Translations under genes and position numbers: made by a program
In this document: one piece after another, positions 4,678-5,936 of the stretch
How positions within the stretch are numbered: position 1 is the first letter of the stretch
Layout of the letters: each line of letters starts with the position of its first letter
The notes under the pieces: generated by a model
Seen by the model: only the letters and a program-made list of their open reading frames with translations
What the model was told of the DNA's origin: nothing
Databases searched by the model: none
DNA from: CAZCWX01 sp964502465
Lineage (GTDB): Bacteria; Desulfobacterota; Binatia; Bin18
Assembly: GCA_964502465.1 (NCBI GenBank)
Contig: CAZCWX010000576.1
Location: 1-5,936 of the forward strand
Reading direction: 5' to 3'
Length of the DNA stretch: 5,936 nt

Positions 4678-5886
4678 TTACAGGTTTTTCTCTACTAATA
4701 CTCCTTCCGCTTGCAACTGCTTCACCTCTTCTGGTGTGCGACCTAAATACGTCGTCAGAATTTCTGCGTTATGCTGACCCAGCGTTGGCGCGTGCAGGGG
4801 CAGTTCGTCAGGAAACTCTGAGAACTTTAATGGGAAACCAGGGACATCGAGGTCACCGTGCAGTGGATCGTTGATCGTGCGCACCGTGCCACGCTCGCGC
4901 AGGTGGGGATAATTAAGGGTTTCTGCCACCGAGAGGACGGGTGCCACTGGCACGTGGAATCTCTCCAAGTGTGAGACGGCACTCGGCACATCTGGAAAAA
5001 GCTGCAACCAGTCTTCGATCAACTGCACCACCTCATCTCGGTGCTTGAGTCGGGCCTGGTCGGTGCTGTAGCCGGGGTCATCAATGAGGTCTGGTCGTTC
5101 CATCGCCCGGCAGAGATCCGGCCAATGATGCAGAAACGCCATGATCACGAGATACCCGCCCGTGCCGCGGAACACTCCACCTGGACAGGCATAGGTCATG
5201 TGGCGACCCACGCGAGTTGGCTGGATCGCCCCACCACTTGCTCTCACCTGATGCACATTCACCTCATGGTAGTGGTAGTATACATCGAGAAGCGCGATAT
5301 CCAGATGTTGCCCTCGTCCCGTGCGATCACGGTGACGGAGGGCGGCAAGAACCGCCAGTGCTGCATGGACCCCAGTACTGACATCTCCCATGCCAACCAG
5401 GGGAATATAGGGAGCATCATCTTCATCGCCAATCATCGACGTCACTCCAGCGTATGCCTGAGCGATATAGTCATAGCCGGGTTTATGTGCGAGAGGACCA
5501 CTCTGACCCAAAGCGGAAACAGAGCATAGGATGATGTCAGATTTCAACTCGCGCAGCCGTTCATAACTGAGACCCATTTCAGCCATCACTCCAGGCTTAA
5601 AGTTTTCTACGACGACATCGACTTGAGGAATGAGTTCGGTGACCAAGGCCATGCCGCGCGGGTCACGCAGGTTGACACACAGACTTTTTTTGCCGCGATT
5701 GTGCTGGACGAAAAAAGCGCTGCGCTTATTGCGAAAAACCGAGACATTGCGGCCGAGGTCTCCCTTAGGGGCGGACTCAACTTTGATAACGTCCGCGCCC
5801 ATTTCAGCCAGCATGCGTGCGCAACTCGGACCAGCGAGCGCACGGGTAAAGTCGAGGACCCGGAGACCGCTGAGGACATGTTCCAT
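4678..5886 (-). CDS. CaiB/BaiF family (family III) CoA-transferase
   Basis: The product has 402 residues, the usual length of family III acyl-CoA transferases. Landmarks are GLRVLDFTRALAGPSCARML (7-26), GADVIKVE (30-37), NRGKKSLCVNLRDPRG (63-78), VVVENFKPGVMAEMGL (91-106), SVSALGQSGPLAHKPGYDY (122-140) and V-G-M-G-D-V-S-T-G (164-172). In the last of these, Asp168 fits the catalytic aspartate that forms the acyl-enzyme anhydride in formyl-CoA transferase and CaiB. HRDRTGRGQHLDIALLD (185-201) and the C-terminal segment HAPTLGQHNAEIL are also typical. Such enzymes move CoA between a CoA-thioester and a free carboxylic acid in the cytosol. The substrate pair cannot be told from sequence. The start is supported by AAGGAG on the minus strand (5899-5894), seven bases before the ATG. 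The gene precedes the LLM oxidoreductase by 67 bases on the same strand, suggesting a small catabolic operon. No frameshift or missing motif was seen. Confidence 0.95.
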   Translation of the reverse strand: MEHVLSGLRVLDFTRALAGPSCARMLAEMGADVIKVESAPKGDLGRNVSVFRNKRSAFFVQHNRGKKSLCVNLRDPRGMALVTELIPQVDVVVENFKPGVMAEMGLSYERLRELKSDIILCSVSALGQSGPLAHKPGYDYIAQAYAGVTSMIGDEDDAPYIPLVGMGDVSTGVHAALAVLAALRHRDRTGRGQHLDIALLDVYYHYHEVNVHQVRASGGAIQPTRVGRHMTYACPGGVFRGTGGYLVIMAFLHHWPDLCRAMERPDLIDDPGYSTDQARLKHRDEVVQLIEDWLQLFPDVPSAVSHLERFHVPVAPVLSVAETLNYPHLRERGTVRTINDPLHGDLDVPGFPLKFSEFPDELPLHAPTLGQHNAEILTTYLGRTPEEVKQLQAEGVLVEKNL

Positions 5887-5936
5887 TTCTTTTCTCCTTT
5901 TCTAGGGCAGCCCATTATGGCCGTCGGCTAGCAGCA

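Noticed and set aside
5041..5529. Plus-strand frame of 162 codons inside the CoA-transferase region
   Set aside because: The minus strand carries a full-length conserved enzyme. This frame has no recognisable content.

Overview
The window looks like part of a chromosome from an uncultured soil- or sponge-type bacterium with large metabolic and regulatory gene families, for example a Binatota, Tectomicrobia or former-Deltaproteobacteria lineage. This rests on three things: remnants of the class III cyclase/TolB-like/TPR family, an F420-type luciferase-like oxidoreductase beside a CaiB/BaiF CoA-transferase, and intergenic hairpin repeats typical of proteobacteria-like genomes. The taxonomic call is inference and cannot be proven from this sequence.

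Left third (1-2323): decayed and rearranged accessory DNA. A TPR-rich C-terminal half of a cyclase-family regulator (1-831) runs in from the left edge and carries an in-frame TAG at 364-366. On the opposite strand, convergent with it, is a tightly coupled pair of small antitoxin-like genes: a CopG-antitoxin-like gene (1232-1041) followed by an AbrB/MazE-like gene (1039-836). No toxin is visible beside them. Next comes an N-terminal fragment (1217-1723) of the same cyclase/TolB-like family as the first gene. It has a repeat-built membrane segment and linker and breaks off abruptly after the motif GSVRK. The 229 bases from 1724 to 1952 hold no recognisable gene, only a plausible sigma-70 promoter. 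They lead to a DUF433-like antitoxin gene (1953-2291), whose 4-base overlap with an 11-codon stump (2288-2323) suggests a deleted toxin gene.

Middle (2335-3555): a complete secreted serpin of 406 residues with a signal peptide and an inhibitory-type hinge. It lies 43 bases behind the antitoxin gene and may use that operon's promoter. It is followed by a 209-base intergenic stretch (3556-3764) holding a worn CCCTCACCC-type repeat and two mirrored REP-like hairpins, between convergent genes.

Right third (3765-5886, minus strand): two intact metabolic genes reading right to left, a CaiB/BaiF family III CoA-transferase and then, 67 bases downstream, an LLM-class (probably F420-dependent) oxidoreductase. 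Both have strong Shine-Dalgarno sites and may form an operon acting on CoA-activated or related organic acids. The last 30 bases of the window hold nothing I recognise.

I did not find a convincing new multi-gene system. The most unusual points are the three antitoxin-like genes without a toxin within 1.5 kb, the toxin stump next to a serpin, and the permuted order of the two cyclase-family fragments.
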